NCBI RefSeq assembly: GCF_000981385.1
Contig: NZ_LATZ01000018.1
Location: 26,287 to 90,286, forward strand
Direction: 5' to 3'
DNA: 64,000 nucleotides
DNA from: Bacillus sp. SA1-12
GTDB taxonomy: Bacteria > Bacillota > Bacilli > Bacillales > Bacillaceae
Below the pieces are notes generated by a model. The model did not search any database, was not told where the DNA came from, and saw only the letters and a program-made list of their open reading frames with translations. Below, piece by piece: positions 9,774 through 18,818 of the stretch (position 1 is its first letter; the number at the start of each line of letters is the position of its first letter). The position numbers and the translations under genes are program-made.

Positions 9774-10017
9774 GCTGATTATTACGGTATCCTTCTTCGC
9801 GCGCTTGTGCTTCATCCTTGATTTCTTCACGCAATGCATGAATGCTTTCTTCGCGGCGAGCGTTTTTCGCTTCAATTCTTTCACGTTCTTCAGGTGAAGC
9901 AAATTGAAGGGTATCTTGTGCTTCTTCAATGTTTTCAATCGTATTTTGAACCATGCTTTGTAGTTTTTCAACGTTGTCTGAGCGATCATCTGGATTTGGA
10001 CGGTTTTGGTTTGCCAT
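9769..10017 (-). CDS. tlp: Small acid-soluble spore protein Tlp
   Basis: Tlp (thioredoxin-like protein) is a minor forespore protein. The 82 residues are mostly charged helix: [26 protein letters not shown] and [17 protein letters not shown] are the family hallmarks. GGAAGGA precedes ATG 10017. The stop lies in the terminator stem. sspN follows upstream on the same strand with 94 bases between, matching the B. subtilis sspN-tlp order. Confidence 0.93.
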   Translation of the reverse strand: MANQNRPNPDDRSDNVEKLQSMVQNTIENIEEAQDTLQFASPEERERIEAKNARREESIHALREEIKDEAQAREEGYRNNQQ

Positions 10018-10111
10018 TTAAATCCTTCCTTTCGTGTTAGCATATGAAACAACAATTTTAGTCTGCTATTTTGAAGGGATTTTTAAACTTATTTTTTGCT
10101 AAAGGTAAGAA

Positions 10112-10258
10112 TTACTCACCCTTGGTTTGCATTACTTGAGCATGCTTTCCAGATGTATCTTGCATTTTTTTGCCTTTATTATTCCCAAACCCACGCGGTT
10201 TTGTTCCAACATGGTTAGGATTAAAATGACTTTGTGTATCATTACTTTGGTTTGTCAT
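10112..10258 (-). CDS. sspN: Small acid-soluble spore protein N
   Basis: This 48-residue gene encodes a protein beginning MTNQSNDTQSHFNPNHVGTK and continuing PRGFGNNKGKKMQDTSGK, HAQVMQTKGE. The FNPNHVGTKPRGFGNNKGK core is diagnostic of SspN, a minor spore-core protein made in the forespore. GAGGAGGCG lies six bases before ATG 10258. It was too short for a simple length cut-off but is certain by family and position. Confidence 0.93.
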   Translation of the reverse strand: MTNQSNDTQSHFNPNHVGTKPRGFGNNKGKKMQDTSGKHAQVMQTKGE

Positions 10259-10323
10259 GGTTTATCGCCTCCTCAACGGATAGAATGCCCATAAAAAAGG
10301 CGATACATGACTAGTAAAGCTTG

Positions 10324-10455
10324 TTAATCTAATTTCCTAAGCATCTTTTGCTCCCAGCGTTCCTCAATTCTCTCAAGAGCCTCTTGATCCTTTAAAAGCT
10401 GCTGCTTATTTTCTAAAACTAACTCCTCAAATGTTCTTTTTTTATGTTTTCTCAC
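10324..10455 (-). CDS. FbpB-family small basic protein
   Basis: A GTG start at 10455 follows an ideal AGGTGA ribosome site (GGAGGTGAGAT). The 43-residue product starts MRKHKKRTFEELVLENKQQL and ends in a charged helix with LERIEERWEQKM. This is the pattern of the Fur-regulated basic protein B family, whose B. subtilis members assist the small RNA FsrA during iron limitation. An ATG four bases upstream is out of frame and stops after five codons. No clear Fur box is visible upstream, so iron control here is unproven. Confidence 0.75.
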   Translation of the reverse strand: MRKHKKRTFEELVLENKQQLLKDQEALERIEERWEQKMLRKLD

Positions 10456-10683
10456 ACATCTCACCTCCGCTTACGTTATTAAAAAGGATGTCCAATTTTC
10501 AAAAAATTTAGTACATTTTTTCTAAAAAGCTTTGATAAATATAAAAGCACTTTTCTAAAAAATGGTTGTTTTTTCGTTTTTACGGATCATTACTGCAGAA
10601 AAAGGTTGATGAATGGAATGCAAGACTCCTGCTAGGATGGAAAGCGAGCACCTGAAGTTCCATTATTAAAAAGCAGCAAGACA

Positions 10684-10716
10684 AAAAAAAAGACTGAGAC
10701 ATTTTGCCTCAAGCCT
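10684..10716 (-). terminator. Terminator after the thioredoxin-fold gene
   Basis: On the minus strand GGCTTGAGGC pairs imperfectly with GTCTCAGTC and is followed by nine T residues, directly after the stop at 10717. Confidence 0.65.
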
Positions 10717-11226
10717 TTACTCTAATTCAAGCAGGTCTTTCATTTGTTCATAGGTCATAGCTCCTACAAATTTTGACGTAATGATTCCATCTTCATCTAT
10801 AATATAAGATGTAGGGTATGATAACACTTCAAATTGCTTATTAATGGCCCCTTTTTCATCCAATAATACCGGGAATGTTAAATTCAATTCTTTCACGAAT
10901 TTTTCAACCAATTCCGTGTTTTTCTCTGAACTCGTAAGGTTAACTGCTGCGATCACAACATCGTCACCAAATTCATGATGAATCTTCTCCATATCAGGCA
11001 TTTCGGACCGGCATGGAGGGCACCATGTTGCCCAAAAATTAACGATTACCTTTTTCCCCTGCAGATTGGACAAGCTCATCATTTCGCCGTCAAGCGTCGT
11101 TAATTCAAAGTCTGGTGCAGCATTGCCTTCTGTTACACCTACTCTCACGTTACTCGGATTAATGGCATAATAAATCGCATACCCCACCAGAAAGACTAAA
11201 ATCGAAATAGCTAATATTTTTTTCAT
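10717..11226 (-). CDS. yneN: Membrane-anchored thiol-disulfide oxidoreductase (YneN/ResA-like)
   Basis: The 169-residue protein has an N-terminal signal anchor (residues 4-24) and an extracytoplasmic TlpA/ResA-type thioredoxin domain with the active site FWATWCPPCRSEMP near residue 72 and the cis-proline loop YPTSYIIDEDG near 140. It would reduce disulfides outside the membrane, for example in cytochrome c or spore-envelope proteins. The B. subtilis ortholog yneN has the same neighbours. A four-span membrane protein gene ends 18 bases upstream and is probably cotranscribed. Confidence 0.88.
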   Translation of the reverse strand: MKKILAISILVFLVGYAIYYAINPSNVRVGVTEGNAAPDFELTTLDGEMMSLSNLQGKKVIVNFWATWCPPCRSEMPDMEKIHHEFGDDVVIAAVNLTSSEKNTELVEKFVKELNLTFPVLLDEKGAINKQFEVLSYPTSYIIDEDGIITSKFVGAMTYEQMKDLLELE

Positions 11227-11244
11227 ATGTTTTTACAAGACCTC

Positions 11245-11655
11245 CTAAGCAAAAGACAAAACCACAATTTTTATTAGATGAAATAGTAAAATATAGCTAA
11301 TCGTTACAAGCAGAAGCGAAAAACCAAACGATTTTATCGAAAGTTGATCTTTTTTCGCTGCCGCTCCTAGATAGACCAAACTTATGACAAACCCTAAATA
11401 AATCCCTTTTTGGCCGCCAGTAAAGTAGATCCAGCGATTTGTCCACAAGAGTTCCGGCCGAAACAAAACAATGCTAAATTTATACGTAAAAATTAAGATC
11501 AAAACAACTGTCCAATAATGCTTTTTAATAAACTGTTTTGGCGCAGATTCCTTTACTAATACGCCTATCAAATAATATGTAGTAAGAAAGGTAATTAGGA
11601 CAATGATATAAAAATACTGAACCGTAAACGGTCCTAGTTGAAATGCGTCAAACAT
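11245..11655 (-). CDS. Four-span membrane protein, probable partner of YneN-like protein
   Basis: I do not recognise the family. The 136 residues form about four transmembrane helices (12-34, 45-63, 84-99, 110-133). There is no cysteine, so it is not a CcdA-like electron donor. GAGGGAG lies just before ATG 11655. It is 18 bases upstream of the thioredoxin-fold gene in the same direction and the two likely form an operon; a role in placing or assisting that protein is an inference from position only. Confidence 0.6.
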   Translation of the reverse strand: MFDAFQLGPFTVQYFYIIVLITFLTTYYLIGVLVKESAPKQFIKKHYWTVVLILIFTYKFSIVLFRPELLWTNRWIYFTGGQKGIYLGFVISLVYLGAAAKKDQLSIKSFGFSLLLVTISYILLFHLIKIVVLSFA

Positions 11656-11765
11656 GACTTGATCTCCCTCAAATTGATCCCTTTCTCTATTAAATCATGG
11701 AACATAAGAAAGAACAATGGATGGTGGTTTTTGTTTGCGGATTAGACACAAACACTTGCAAAACG

Positions 11766-11795
11766 AAAAAAGGAACGGGATCCCGTTCCTTTTTA
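11766..11795 (-). terminator. Aconitase gene terminator
   Basis: A perfect palindrome, AAGGAACGGGATCCCGTTCC, with flanking A and T runs, lies just past the stop at 11801. Confidence 0.9.
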
Positions 11796-11800
11796 CTATG

Positions 11801-14527
11801 TTACGCTTGTAATTTATCACGTAATACCATTTGAAGAATTCCGCCGTGACGGTAGTAATCAATTTCAACTTCACTGTCGAAACGAACTAATACTTCAAAT
11901 TCTTTTTTGTTGCCAGCTTCATCTGTAGCTGTCACTTTTACGAAGTCACGTGGTTTAACTGTTTCGTCAATAGCAACTTCAATTGTTTCTTTTCCAGTTA
12001 ATCCTAACACTTCTGCGCTTTCTCCCTCTTTAAATTGAAGCGGAAGAACACCCATTAGCACTAAGTTACTGCGGTGAATACGCTCGAAGCTTTCAGCGAT
12101 AACTGTTTTGATGCCAAGAAGGTTTGTTCCTTTAGCAGCCCAGTCACGAGAGCTTCCCATACCGTAATCTTTTCCAGCTAATACAACGAGTCCTGTGCCA
12201 TCTTTCTTATAATCCATGCATGCATCATAGATTGATTTAACTTCGCCAGTTGGCCAGTAAGTTGTATAGCCGCCTTCTGTACCAGGAGCAACTTGGTTTT
12301 TGATACGGATATTAGCGAATGTACCTCTCATCATAACTTCATGGTTACCGCGGCGAGAACCGTAAGAGTTAAACTCTCTTGGAGTTACGCCATTTTCTTG
12401 GAGGTAACGTCCTGCAGGTGTATCTTTACCGATTGAACCAGCAGGTGAAATATGGTCAGTTGTTACGGAATCACCGAATTTAGCAACAACACGAAGGTCT
12501 TTTAACGCTTCAACTTTGCCAGGTTCAGCAGTTAAGCCTTCGAAGAATGGAGGGTTTTGAATGTAAGTTGATTTTTCATCCCAAACATATAACGCCTCAT
12601 CTGTTGTTTCAATTTCATTCCAACGCGCATTATCATCAAATACTTGCTCATATTCTTTTCTAAATAGCTCAGGTGTAACAGTTTTATTAACAACTTCGTT
12701 AATTTCTTCTGTTCCTGGCCAGATGTCTTTGAAGAATACATCATTACCGTTTTTATCTTTACCTAATGAATCGTTTTGAAGATCGATGTCTACAGTACCA
12801 GCTAATGCGTAAGCCACAACTAATGGCGGTGATGCAAGGTAGTTACCTTTCACTAGCGGATGAATACGTCCTTCAAAGTTACGGTTACCAGATAAAACAG
12901 ATGTTACTAATAAATCGTTTGCAGCAACTGCTTCTTCGATTTCATCAGCAAGCGGACCAGAGTTACCGATACATGTCGTACAGCCATATCCAACAAGGTT
13001 AAAGCCAAGCTTTTCTAAGTGTGGAAGAAGACCAGAGTTTTCTAAGTAACCTGTAACAACTTTTGAACCAGGAGCTAATGATGTTTTTACATATTTAGGC
13101 ACTTCAAGTCCTAATTCAGCAGCTTTTTTCGCAACAAGACCTGCAGCTACTAATACATAAGGGTTAGAAGTATTTGTACAGCTTGTGATCGCAGCGATGG
13201 CAATCGCACCTGTTTTCATTTTTGTTTCTTCACCGTTTTTAAATGTCACAGTGATTTCTTTATTGATCTCTGTAGGTTCTAAACCAAAGCCTTGGTTACC
13301 AGCCGGCGCTGCTAAATGCTCATGGAATTTATCCTTCATCATTGAAAGAGGGATTAAATCCTGTGGACGTTTAGGACCTGAAAGGTTTGCTTCAATTTCA
13401 GAAAGGTCAATTTCAACAACCTTTGTGAATGTTGGATCTTCATTTTCAGGCGTGAAGAATAAACCGTTCGCTTTGCAATATTCTCCAACAACTTGGATTA
13501 GTTCTTCGTCACGGCCAGTTAAACGCATATAATTTAATGCTTCTTCATCAACAGGGAAGAAACCGCAAGTTGCACCATATTCAGGTGCCATGTTTGCAAT
13601 TGTTGCACGGTCAGCAAGCGGAAGCTTTGCTACACCAGGACCAAAGAACTCAACAAATTTACCAACAACACCTTGCTGACGTAATACTTGTGTTACTTTT
13701 AAAGCTAAGTCAGTTGCCGTTGTACCATTTGGCAGCTCACCAGTTAATTTAACGCCGATTACTTCTGGAACTGGGAAGTATGAAGGCTGTCCTAGCATAC
13801 CTGCTTCTGCCTCGATACCGCCTACACCCCAACCTAGAACACCGATACCGTTGATCATTGTTGTATGTGAGTCAGTACCTACTAATGAATCAGGGAATGT
13901 TTCAAATTCACCGTTTTCATTTTCTACTGCATGAACGACACTTGCTAAATATTCTAAGTTTACTTGGTGAACAATTCCAGTTGCTGGCGGTACAGCACGG
14001 TAGTTATCAAATGATTTTTGTGCCCAGCTTAGGAATTTATAACGCTCATTATTACGTTCAAATTCAAGATCCATGTTAAACTGTAACGCATCAGAAGTTC
14101 CTGCTTTGTCAACCTGTACAGAGTGGTCAACTACAAGGTCAACTGGAATCTCCGGATTGATTTTATCAGGATCTCCACCCATGTCAGCCATCGCTTTACG
14201 AAGTGACGCTAAGTCAACGACAGCAGGTACACCAGTGAAATCTTGTAAGATAACGCGAGATGGTTTAAATGGAACGTCGATGTCCTTTTGTTCCGAAGTT
14301 CCCCACTTCGCTAAATTTTCAACATGTTCTTTTGTTATGACTCTGCCGTCTACTTGACGTAATACAGATTCTAAAAGAACCTTTACTGAATAAGGTAAGC
14401 GCGAAACGTTACCAATTCCTGCATTTTCTAATGCTTGTAAGGAATAGTAGTTGTACGTCTTTCCATTAACCGTAAAGCTTTTACGTGCTTGGAAAGCATC
14501 TTGTTTTGTAGTAACTTGATTAGTCAT
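11801..14527 (-). CDS. citB: Aconitate hydratase
   Basis: Aconitase interconverts citrate and isocitrate in the TCA cycle through a [4Fe-4S] cluster; the Bacillus enzyme also binds RNA and is needed for sporulation. The 908 residues match AcnA-type enzymes. Cluster cysteines are in [12 protein letters not shown] (about residue 446) and [13 protein letters not shown] (about 512 and 515). Substrate-binding [19 protein letters not shown], and the swivel domain with [10 protein letters not shown], are present. GGGGGAG precedes ATG 14527. The upstream region carries ATAA-N7-TTAT, a CcpC-type dyad (separate entry). Confidence 0.97.
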   Translation of the reverse strand: MTNQVTTKQDAFQARKSFTVNGKTYNYYSLQALENAGIGNVSRLPYSVKVLLESVLRQVDGRVITKEHVENLAKWGTSEQKDIDVPFKPSRVILQDFTGVPAVVDLASLRKAMADMGGDPDKINPEIPVDLVVDHSVQVDKAGTSDALQFNMDLEFERNNERYKFLSWAQKSFDNYRAVPPATGIVHQVNLEYLASVVHAVENENGEFETFPDSLVGTDSHTTMINGIGVLGWGVGGIEAEAGMLGQPSYFPVPEVIGVKLTGELPNGTTATDLALKVTQVLRQQGVVGKFVEFFGPGVAKLPLADRATIANMAPEYGATCGFFPVDEEALNYMRLTGRDEELIQVVGEYCKANGLFFTPENEDPTFTKVVEIDLSEIEANLSGPKRPQDLIPLSMMKDKFHEHLAAPAGNQGFGLEPTEINKEITVTFKNGEETKMKTGAIAIAAITSCTNTSNPYVLVAAGLVAKKAAELGLEVPKYVKTSLAPGSKVVTGYLENSGLLPHLEKLGFNLVGYGCTTCIGNSGPLADEIEEAVAANDLLVTSVLSGNRNFEGRIHPLVKGNYLASPPLVVAYALAGTVDIDLQNDSLGKDKNGNDVFFKDIWPGTEEINEVVNKTVTPELFRKEYEQVFDDNARWNEIETTDEALYVWDEKSTYIQNPPFFEGLTAEPGKVEALKDLRVVAKFGDSVTTDHISPAGSIGKDTPAGRYLQENGVTPREFNSYGSRRGNHEVMMRGTFANIRIKNQVAPGTEGGYTTYWPTGEVKSIYDACMDYKKDGTGLVVLAGKDYGMGSSRDWAAKGTNLLGIKTVIAESFERIHRSNLVLMGVLPLQFKEGESAEVLGLTGKETIEVAIDETVKPRDFVKVTATDEAGNKKEFEVLVRFDSEVEIDYYRHGGILQMVLRDKLQA

Positions 14528-14636
14528 TTTGCTTTCTCCCCCTTAATAAGATCAAGATCGACTCTTGTCGAAGGATGGTACCCCATTTTTTAAATTTCAC
14601 ACATTTCAATCTTAATACAACTAGTAACATAAGTAA

Positions 14637-14675
14637 ATAACAATGATGTTATTGATATGTATAAGTTTCTCTTAT
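14637..14675 (-). promoter_or_regulatory. Candidate CcpC operator region of citB
   Basis: ATAAGTTTCTCTTAT (14661-14675) fits the ATAA-N7-TTAT dyad bound by CcpC in the B. subtilis citB promoter. A second palindrome, AATAAC-N6-GTTATT, lies at about 14636-14653. CcpC represses citB when citrate is low. Confidence 0.5.
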
Positions 14676-14785
14676 GAAAGCGTACCAGTTTTACTTTTTT
14701 ACTATATCAAATTTTTAACTAAATAGCACCGAAATCTTAAAATTTTTTCTAAATTTTTTGATTCCTTTCGTTCATGCAAGCAACT

Positions 14786-14815
14786 GAATGGATATCACGC
14801 TCTTGACACATGATA
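14786..14815 (+). promoter_or_regulatory. Sigma-G-type promoter of sspO
   Basis: GAATG (14786-14790), an 18-base spacer and CATGATA (14809-14815) match the forespore sigma-G elements GNATR and CATNNTA, 25 bases before the sspO start. Confidence 0.6.
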
Positions 14816-14839
14816 GTTGTTGTAGGGGGTGAAGAACTT

Positions 14840-14989
14840 ATGGCTAAACGCAAAGCGAATCACATTCGGGTCGGAATGAATGATGCGAGTGCACAAGGAA
14901 TGGGTGCTGGCTATAATGAAGAGTTCCAAAATGAACCGCTGACAGCTGCACAAAGACAAAATAATAAAAAGCGTAAAAAAAATCAGTAG
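14840..14989 (+). CDS. sspO: Small acid-soluble spore protein O
   Basis: The 49-residue protein begins [20 protein letters not shown], continues [18 protein letters not shown], and ends in a lysine-rich tail. This is SspO (formerly CotK), a minor spore-core protein. GGGGGTGAAG precedes ATG 14840. It is divergent from citB as in B. subtilis, where sspP follows directly; here sspP is 3.3 kb away and a terminator follows sspO immediately. Confidence 0.95.
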   Translation: MAKRKANHIRVGMNDASAQGMGAGYNEEFQNEPLTAAQRQNNKKRKKNQ

Positions 14990-15016
14990 GATATAATGTT
15001 ATCTATTTCCTGACAA

Positions 15017-15040
15017 AAAACGACGGTCCCCCGTCGTTTT
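15017..15040. terminator. Bidirectional terminator after sspO
   Basis: AAAACGACGG (15017-15026) pairs with CCGTCGTTTT (15031-15040). It serves sspO (+) and the convergent gene ending at 15044 (-). Confidence 0.88.
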
Positions 15041-15043
15041 GTT

Positions 15044-15316
15044 TTATACATCGTTTAAATTTAACTCATTTACAATTTTTTCAAGATCACTTTGGTATTG
15101 TTCAAGCCGCTTTCTTTGTGTTTCCGATGCATTTTCAAGGGCATTATTCACTTGTTGATAGGCTTCATTTACTTCTTCTGTTAAATGTTTAAGCTGTCTT
15201 CCGTAATCCGGGCTTTCTTTAACGATATTTTGATAGGCATCAATTGCTTCAGTAGCCCCTTGCTGTGCAGCTTGAAATGATTGTTGCTTGTCCTTATTAT
15301 ATGGCATAAAACTCAC
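15044..15316 (-). CDS. Small charged coiled-coil protein, function unknown
   Basis: The 90-residue product is almost all helix-forming and charged, with heptad-like spacing (LKHLTEEVNEAYQQVNNALE, KRLEQYQSDLEKIVNEL), so it is probably a coiled coil. There is no membrane segment or cysteine. GTG 15316 is chosen because AAAGGA lies just upstream; an internal ATG (MPYNKDKQ) is possible. I do not recognise the family; the short charged form recalls small sporulation proteins but nothing proves this. Confidence 0.6.
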   Translation of the reverse strand: MSFMPYNKDKQQSFQAAQQGATEAIDAYQNIVKESPDYGRQLKHLTEEVNEAYQQVNNALENASETQRKRLEQYQSDLEKIVNELNLNDV

Positions 15317-15464
15317 ACATTCCTTTCATCGCAAGTATAAAACCATCTGTTAGTATGTCTGAACATGAAAAAAATATTCACCGATCTCCTTATGAATGAT
15401 TTTAAAAAAACGCTGAAAAGAAGTGTTTATTTTTATCCCTTTTCTTTTATTAATCTTTTTCAGG

Positions 15465-16109
15465 TTACATTCCAATTTCACTAATACTGGTTTTTAGCTG
15501 AGCGAATCTTATCAATTTCTTGCCCATTACCAATATGGACAAACCAGTTCCCCACAAAATGAAAGCAGAACCAATACCTGTTAATGACATAAATGAAAGA
15601 ATCTCGTGTTCCCCAAGTGTTATCTTCTCAGGAACAAACAAAAATGTAAGAATAGCCAGTAAACAAAGCAGTCCTCCTGTTACATAATACACTTTGACTT
15701 GAAAAAGATAAGCCAAAGGAAGAAAATATGCACCAACAATGAATGCGACAACAATCGGGATAAGTTCTGTATGACGAGCAGCTTGACAAATCACAACAGT
15801 GATAGCTATAGCCAATAACTCTGCAGCAAAAATGATGTTAAACCAGAAAAACGTTCGCTTCCCATACCTTACAGCTGTGGTTTGAACTTGATTCGGTAAT
15901 TCCCGCGATGCTCGTAACAAAAAAACACCGCTAATATATAGAACGCTTCCTATTGCTACAGCAATGATTAATAACCATGGAATTCCCCAGCCTTGCAATC
16001 CCATAATCCCTGTGTATGCCCACAGAGTTTCGAAAAATGCCATAAAAAATATGCCAGATGCTGTACCGCGCAATGCGGCTTTAGGAATCGTACTTGTTGT
16101 TTGAGTCAC
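15465..16109 (-). CDS. Multi-span membrane protein, function unknown
   Basis: About 214 residues with seven predicted membrane helices and short loops, typical of an uncharacterised small integral membrane family. The start is set at GTG 16109 because GGAGGGGG lies six bases upstream; the open frame reaches an ATG at 16139 that has no ribosome site. It follows the streptogramin lyase gene on the same strand by about 58 bases and may be cotranscribed with it, but no functional link is visible. Confidence 0.6.
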   Translation of the reverse strand: MTQTTSTIPKAALRGTASGIFFMAFFETLWAYTGIMGLQGWGIPWLLIIAVAIGSVLYISGVFLLRASRELPNQVQTTAVRYGKRTFFWFNIIFAAELLAIAITVVICQAARHTELIPIVVAFIVGAYFLPLAYLFQVKVYYVTGGLLCLLAILTFLFVPEKITLGEHEILSFMSLTGIGSAFILWGTGLSILVMGKKLIRFAQLKTSISEIGM

Positions 16110-16167
16110 CTTTTTCCCCCTCCACCGTTTGTCTTTCATCTAAGTAAGTGCAGTTCATTCCTTGGCA

Positions 16168-17061
16168 CTACTTAATCATTGATAAATGACCTAATTTATT
16201 GCACTCTAAGGCAAACCATACTTCTCCATTTTTATCACACGAGATTCCATGTGGTTCAGCTTGAGGTGTAGGGATTTTATATTCGGTTATTTGGCCTTCT
16301 GCAAGGGAGAAATGTCCTATTTGATTTGCTCCCCACTCAGTAAACCATAATGAACCGTCAATCCCGGCAGTTATTGCGTGTGGTCGGGCATTTTCTGTCG
16401 GAAGTTCATATTCCGTTATCTCACCCGATAAGGTAATACGACCGATCTTATTCGATAAAATCTCTACAAACCAAAGGGCTTGATCAGGACCATTCGTTAT
16501 TCCTACCGGTCCTGAATTTGAAGTTGGTATGACAAATTCAGTTACTTTGCCTGTTACCGTAATTCGCCCAATGGCATTGTTTTGATTTTCAGTAAACCAC
16601 ATGGCTCCATCATCCCCTAAAACGATAAAAGAAGGGAAAGCACCTTCTGATGGTACTTCATATTCATAAATCGAACCGCTCGATGTTATTTTGCCTATTC
16701 GATTCCCGCTCATTTCTGTAAACCAAATATCTCCGTTCAATCCTTCTGCAATACCATATGGGGCTGAATTTGGGTGGGGCAGCAGAAATTCTTCTATGAC
16801 TCCTTGATTTGAAATTCTCCCTAATTTATTGCCTTTATTTTCTGTAAACCATATGTCCCCATTAGAAGCTGCAGTTAAACATAAAACTTGGGCGTCTGGT
16901 GTAGGGAGAGTAAATTCCTTAATATCTCCAAATTTATTTAAGCAACTTATTTTATTAGCTTTATGTTGAGTAAACCATACATTCTCCTTATCATCTGTTG
17001 CAATGCCATAGGGAGCTGAATGTGAACGTTCTATCGCAATTTCTTTTATCACTATATTCAT
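16168..17061 (-). CDS. vgb: Virginiamycin B lyase (streptogramin B lyase)
   Basis: Vgb linearises type B streptogramins by eliminating the ester bond of the lactone ring. The 297 residues form seven repeats of the WFTE(N/M)xGNKIGRI type, a seven-bladed propeller. The residues known to be needed in the staphylococcal enzyme are present at matching positions: Tyr18 (APYGI), His228 (RPHAI), Glu269 and His271 (AEPHGI), and Glu286 (FALEC). It is therefore probably active. AGGAGGAGT precedes ATG 17061. A structured leader with a terminator only about 30 bases before the start suggests antibiotic-inducible attenuation. The gene lies in material inserted between sspO and sspP. Confidence 0.9.
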   Translation of the reverse strand: MNIVIKEIAIERSHSAPYGIATDDKENVWFTQHKANKISCLNKFGDIKEFTLPTPDAQVLCLTAASNGDIWFTENKGNKLGRISNQGVIEEFLLPHPNSAPYGIAEGLNGDIWFTEMSGNRIGKITSSGSIYEYEVPSEGAFPSFIVLGDDGAMWFTENQNNAIGRITVTGKVTEFVIPTSNSGPVGITNGPDQALWFVEILSNKIGRITLSGEITEYELPTENARPHAITAGIDGSLWFTEWGANQIGHFSLAEGQITEYKIPTPQAEPHGISCDKNGEVWFALECNKLGHLSMIK

Positions 17062-17091
17062 GCCTGACTCCTCCTAAAATCTCTTTGCAAA

Positions 17092-17321
17092 CAAAAAACT
17101 CCTGGACTCATTTCTGAGACAGGAGTCAATGTAAAGTACTTGGCAAAGAAAAAGTAATCATGACAGACTTCTCCTAACACAAGCAAATGTACATGATCTA
17201 ATCCTACCTCAGAAATCATAATCGATATATCACTGGAACTATCCATCCACTGGCATAGAAGTATTTGATATCGACTATTCTAAAGTTCGGATTATTAAAT
17301 CATGTACGCTTTCACCCTTCC
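17092..17321 (-). promoter_or_regulatory. Candidate attenuator leader of vgb
   Basis: Minus-strand RNA. A terminator (ACTCCTG...CAGGAGT then TTTTTTG, 17127 to 17092) sits just before the vgb ribosome site. Its 5' arm (17124-17110) can instead pair over 15 bases with 17216-17202 (ATTTCTGAGGTAGGA). Next to that, 17202-17189 pairs over 14 bases with 17307-17294 (GTACATGATTTAAT). The last arm contains a mini-ORF ATG-ATT-TAA (17303-17295) preceded by GAAGGGTG nine bases upstream. This is the layout of translation-sensing attenuators of antibiotic resistance genes; the regulation is inferred. Confidence 0.65.
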
Positions 17322-17337
17322 ATATATTGTTATCTTT

Positions 17338-17367
17338 ATTTAATCACTCTAAAATCTTTTATGTCAA
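17338..17367 (-). promoter_or_regulatory. Probable sigma-A promoter of vgb
   Basis: TTGACA (17367-17362) with ATTAAA or TTAAAT 17-18 bases downstream. This would give a leader of roughly 270 bases before the vgb start. Confidence 0.5.
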
Positions 17368-17376
17368 TCAATATTT

Positions 17377-18021
17377 TTATTCATATTGCATAGTGACAAC
17401 ACCAGCATAATCAGACACATTTTCCTTTGAAATCTCCAATGTTATGACTTCGGTTATTCGCTGTCCGGATATCTGAAGAAACGTATCTACCTTTGAAAAC
17501 ATGAAGCCAACTACCGATAATGCCTTTGTTCTATAGTGCATAGGAATGGTAATACGGGGTTCAAATTGATGTACGACTTGGGCAGCTTCTCGTGCATTTA
17601 GTGTAAATGTTCCTCCTACGGGAATGATAAGAATATCTAGTTTGCCAATTTCATTCAATTGTTCTTCTGATAATACATGCCCTAAATCTCCACAATGGCA
17701 GATGGTTAAATCGTCCATTTGGAAACGATATAAAATATTTGGCCCCCTCTTCTCACCATTTACTTTGTCGTGAAATGTCTTAATTCCCCTAATTCTTACA
17801 TCATCGCGGATGTATTCCTTCGGTTCATTAACAAGTAAGTAATCACCTGCTGCAGCTTGAATTTTATTGTGATCAAAATGATTATGTGTAATGGCAACAA
17901 TTTCTGTTTCAACAATTGGCATTCGGTAGTGAATGAAGCGATAAAATGGATCGATAAGAACCCTGGTTCCCGCTTCAGATGTCAGTAAAAAAGCAGAATG
18001 TCCAAACCATTTTATTTTCAA
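17377..18021 (-). CDS. MBL-fold metallo-hydrolase (UlaG-like)
   Basis: The metal-binding motif THNHFDHNK, with later HCGDLGH and the PMHYRTK loop, places this with the metallo-beta-lactamase fold proteins related to UlaG and YtkL. Substrate unknown; such proteins are soluble hydrolases of phosphoester or lactone bonds. I start it at TTG 18021 because AAGGAG lies eight bases before; the open frame runs to a TTG at 18045 that overlaps that ribosome site. It has about 214 residues. It lies upstream of the vgb leader and its own terminator is not obvious. Confidence 0.8.
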   Translation of the reverse strand: MKIKWFGHSAFLLTSEAGTRVLIDPFYRFIHYRMPIVETEIVAITHNHFDHNKIQAAAGDYLLVNEPKEYIRDDVRIRGIKTFHDKVNGEKRGPNILYRFQMDDLTICHCGDLGHVLSEEQLNEIGKLDILIIPVGGTFTLNAREAAQVVHQFEPRITIPMHYRTKALSVVGFMFSKVDTFLQISGQRITEVITLEISKENVSDYAGVVTMQYE

Positions 18022-18327
18022 ACTAAACTTCTCCTTACTAAACAATGAATGATGGCCGTTTTAACCAATCAGCAAAAGCGAAAATCAACACATATGTGAC
18101 GGAATATAAGTATGATAAGCAGGATCAAAAAGTATGTAAGGCAGGAATCATCGTTACAGGAATCTTTGCTCATAAAATCAAGTCATGTGTAGCATATTAA
18201 TAACAGTCAAGCAAAAGTCACTATTACCTAATAATTTCATTTCCAGACCTTACATTTAAGTATATAGTGGCAAGGCATTTTTTAGTAAAAATCCAAAAGA
18301 TGTTTCAAGTTATGTGGAGGTATTGCC

Positions 18328-18474
18328 ATGACAAACAAAAATACGAGCAAAGATATGCGTAAAAATGCACCTAAAGGAGATAATCCTGGTCAGCCAGAAC
18401 CGCTGGATGGGTCTAAAAAGGTGAAGAACGCGAATCATACGCGTCAGAAGCATAATAGTGGACATGACATGTAG
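18328..18474 (+). CDS. sspP: Small acid-soluble spore protein P
   Basis: The 48-residue protein starts [20 protein letters not shown] and continues [20 protein letters not shown], an SspP (formerly CotL) sequence that is nearly invariant in Bacillus. It is a minor spore-core protein made under sigma-G. GGAGG (18316-18320) lies seven bases before ATG 18328. In B. subtilis sspP is directly after sspO; here genes transcribed in the opposite direction separate them. Confidence 0.95.
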   Translation: MTNKNTSKDMRKNAPKGDNPGQPEPLDGSKKVKNANHTRQKHNSGHDM

Positions 18475-18500
18475 AGGCTTAAAAGGCCTCTTTTTTTTTT
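18474..18500 (+). terminator. sspP terminator
   Basis: AGAGGC, a TTAAAA loop and GCCTCT, followed by a run of ten T residues, directly after the stop codon. Confidence 0.88.
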
Positions 18501-18818
18501 CATTTTTGCTGAACTTTGGATATCACATATCAGAACTGAAGCACTGGAGGTACAAGTCAATTAAGTTGCGCGGTTTGATTGCCAGGACCCAGCGTCTATA
18601 AAAGCTAACCAAAATTGAATGGAAGACAAATCACCATTTTATTCTTATTCAGCTTATTTACCCCTCCTGTTCAAGAGCTTGCCCCTTTATACTTCATTTA
18701 TATCAATTTACTTGCTATAGGACAGATTCCTTTCACCAAAAAAGCAATCTTGAATACCTTATAGTTTAAAGGGGTTCATTACATTTTAGAAGTTTCCGTT
18801 CTATGGAGGTCAATTTAA
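18501..18818. other. Intergenic region before the CotM-like gene
   Basis: No gene or strong secondary structure is visible apart from the ribosome site GGAGG at 18805-18809. A sigma-K-type promoter for a coat gene would be expected here, but I cannot point to one with confidence. Confidence 0.4.

Noticed and set aside
17058..17246. Minus-strand ORF of 62 codons overlapping the vgb start in ATGA
   Set aside because: No ribosome site, and it runs through the terminator and antiterminator arms, so its openness is more likely a by-product of the leader. It could still be a second leader ORF.
18045..18200. 51-codon plus-strand ORF starting MNDGRFNQSAKAKINTYVTE
   Set aside because: No ribosome site, overlaps the MBL gene start, and no recognised family. 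It may be a decayed fragment.
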